Positions 63,871 through 64,000 of a stretch of 64,000 nucleotides of DNA are shown here, one piece after another. The stretch covers positions 122,732 through 186,731 of the forward strand of contig NZ_JACJLQ010000001.1 of assembly GCF_016902295.1 (NCBI RefSeq), written 5' to 3'. The stretch comes from Bacteroides caecigallinarum (lineage in GTDB: Bacteria; Bacteroidota; Bacteroidia; Bacteroidales; Bacteroidaceae). Each line of letters starts with the position of its first letter. Position 1 is the first letter of the stretch. The translations under genes and the position numbers were made by a program. The notes beneath the pieces were generated by a model. That model did not search any database, had not been told where the DNA came from, and saw only the letters and a program-made list of their open reading frames with translations.

Positions 63871-63899
63871 TTTAAACAGTATTTAAACGGTATTTAACC
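63871..63899. repeat. 11-bp phased TTTAAAC array, copy 4
   Basis: TTTAAAC at 63871 and 63882 and TTTAACC at 63893, with spacers AGTA and GGTA. It lies 45 bases upstream of the membrane protein copy 2 start, matching the place of copy 3 before the paralog. The last 100 bases of the window are AT-rich and hold nothing I can name. Confidence 0.85.
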
Positions 63900-64000
63900 C
63901 AAGTTTGATAGCCAAAAAAAATTTTTAGTTATTTTTTAGCTGTATAATTTCACTAATCCATTGATTATCAGCTTTAGCATTTCTCAAAATTAAAATGTAG

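Overview
The window is a chromosomal segment of a Bacteroidales bacterium, most like Bacteroides, Phocaeicola or Prevotella. Four things point there. Promoters fit the Bacteroidetes -7 box TAnnTTTG with weak Shine-Dalgarno signals. Gene families such as DUF4834, DUF3822, PepSY-like lipoproteins, a SusC-like carboxypeptidase-regulatory/beta-barrel protein, M64 peptidase and Bacteroidete alpha-2-macroglobulin are present. Base composition is moderately AT-rich. The His-tRNA synthetase, RsgA and PfkA sequences also read like Bacteroidaceae proteins. Genus assignment is inference.

Layout. 1-6.6 kb: minus-strand housekeeping genes (APC amino-acid permease cut by the window edge, rsgA, frr, a PepSY-like lipoprotein, hisS, a membrane zinc peptidase). 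6.7-11.3 kb: an accessory and decaying stretch. It holds an intact AlbA_2-type ATP-binding regulator, a truncated AAA ATPase, a scrap of a second AlbA_2-type protein, and an operon M.EcoRI-like methylase remnant > dinD (intact) > DUF262-HNH nuclease remnant. Between the genes lie unusual short tandem arrays and two long palindromes sharing one motif. 11.3-21.2 kb: topB, an RsmF-like RNA methylase, thyA-folA, an Lrp regulator, an M64 peptidase, a GNAT protein and an ExbB/ExbD energy-transduction operon. 21.2-30.4 kb: tRNA-Ser, tatD, a polyprenyl synthetase, tonB, cmk-ispH, pfkA, psd-pssA-DUF4834, tRNA-fMet, tRNA-Pro and aroB. 30.5-46.3 kb: an outer-membrane beta-barrel protein, cls, rsmD-DUF3822, a RecD-like helicase, a MATE pump, birA, yraN, tadA, a TetR regulator, fabG, a pseudouridine synthase and an NtrC-type response regulator. 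46.6-53.4 kb: a DUF1573 protein, meaB, dnaE, trxA and a small acidic protein. 53.5-63.8 kb: an alpha-2-macroglobulin without its thioester, an outer-membrane protein remnant, DedA, DUF47/PhoU-like plus PiT phosphate transporter, and two paralogous small membrane proteins, one of them frameshifted at a poly-A tract.

How the genes fit together. ExbB/ExbD and TonB would energise outer-membrane receptors. thyA-folA supply dTMP and recycle folate. psd-pssA and cls make phosphatidylethanolamine and cardiolipin. cmk, ispH and the polyprenyl synthetase serve nucleotide and isoprenoid supply. DUF47-PiT imports phosphate. 

The most distinctive signal is the set of non-coding arrays. Seven loci carry short direct repeats whose unit is 11, 22 or 33 bp: 11-bp TTTAAAC arrays at 8633, 10896, 53972 and 63871, 22-bp four-unit dyad arrays at 10968 and 59770, and 33-bp arrays at 6726, 8303 and 11131 (nine arrays in all, three of them packed between 10.9 and 11.2 kb). 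All periods are multiples of 11, close to whole helical turns. Two of the 11-bp arrays bracket the eroded restriction-modification/dinD island, and two more sit just upstream of the two paralogous membrane-protein genes.
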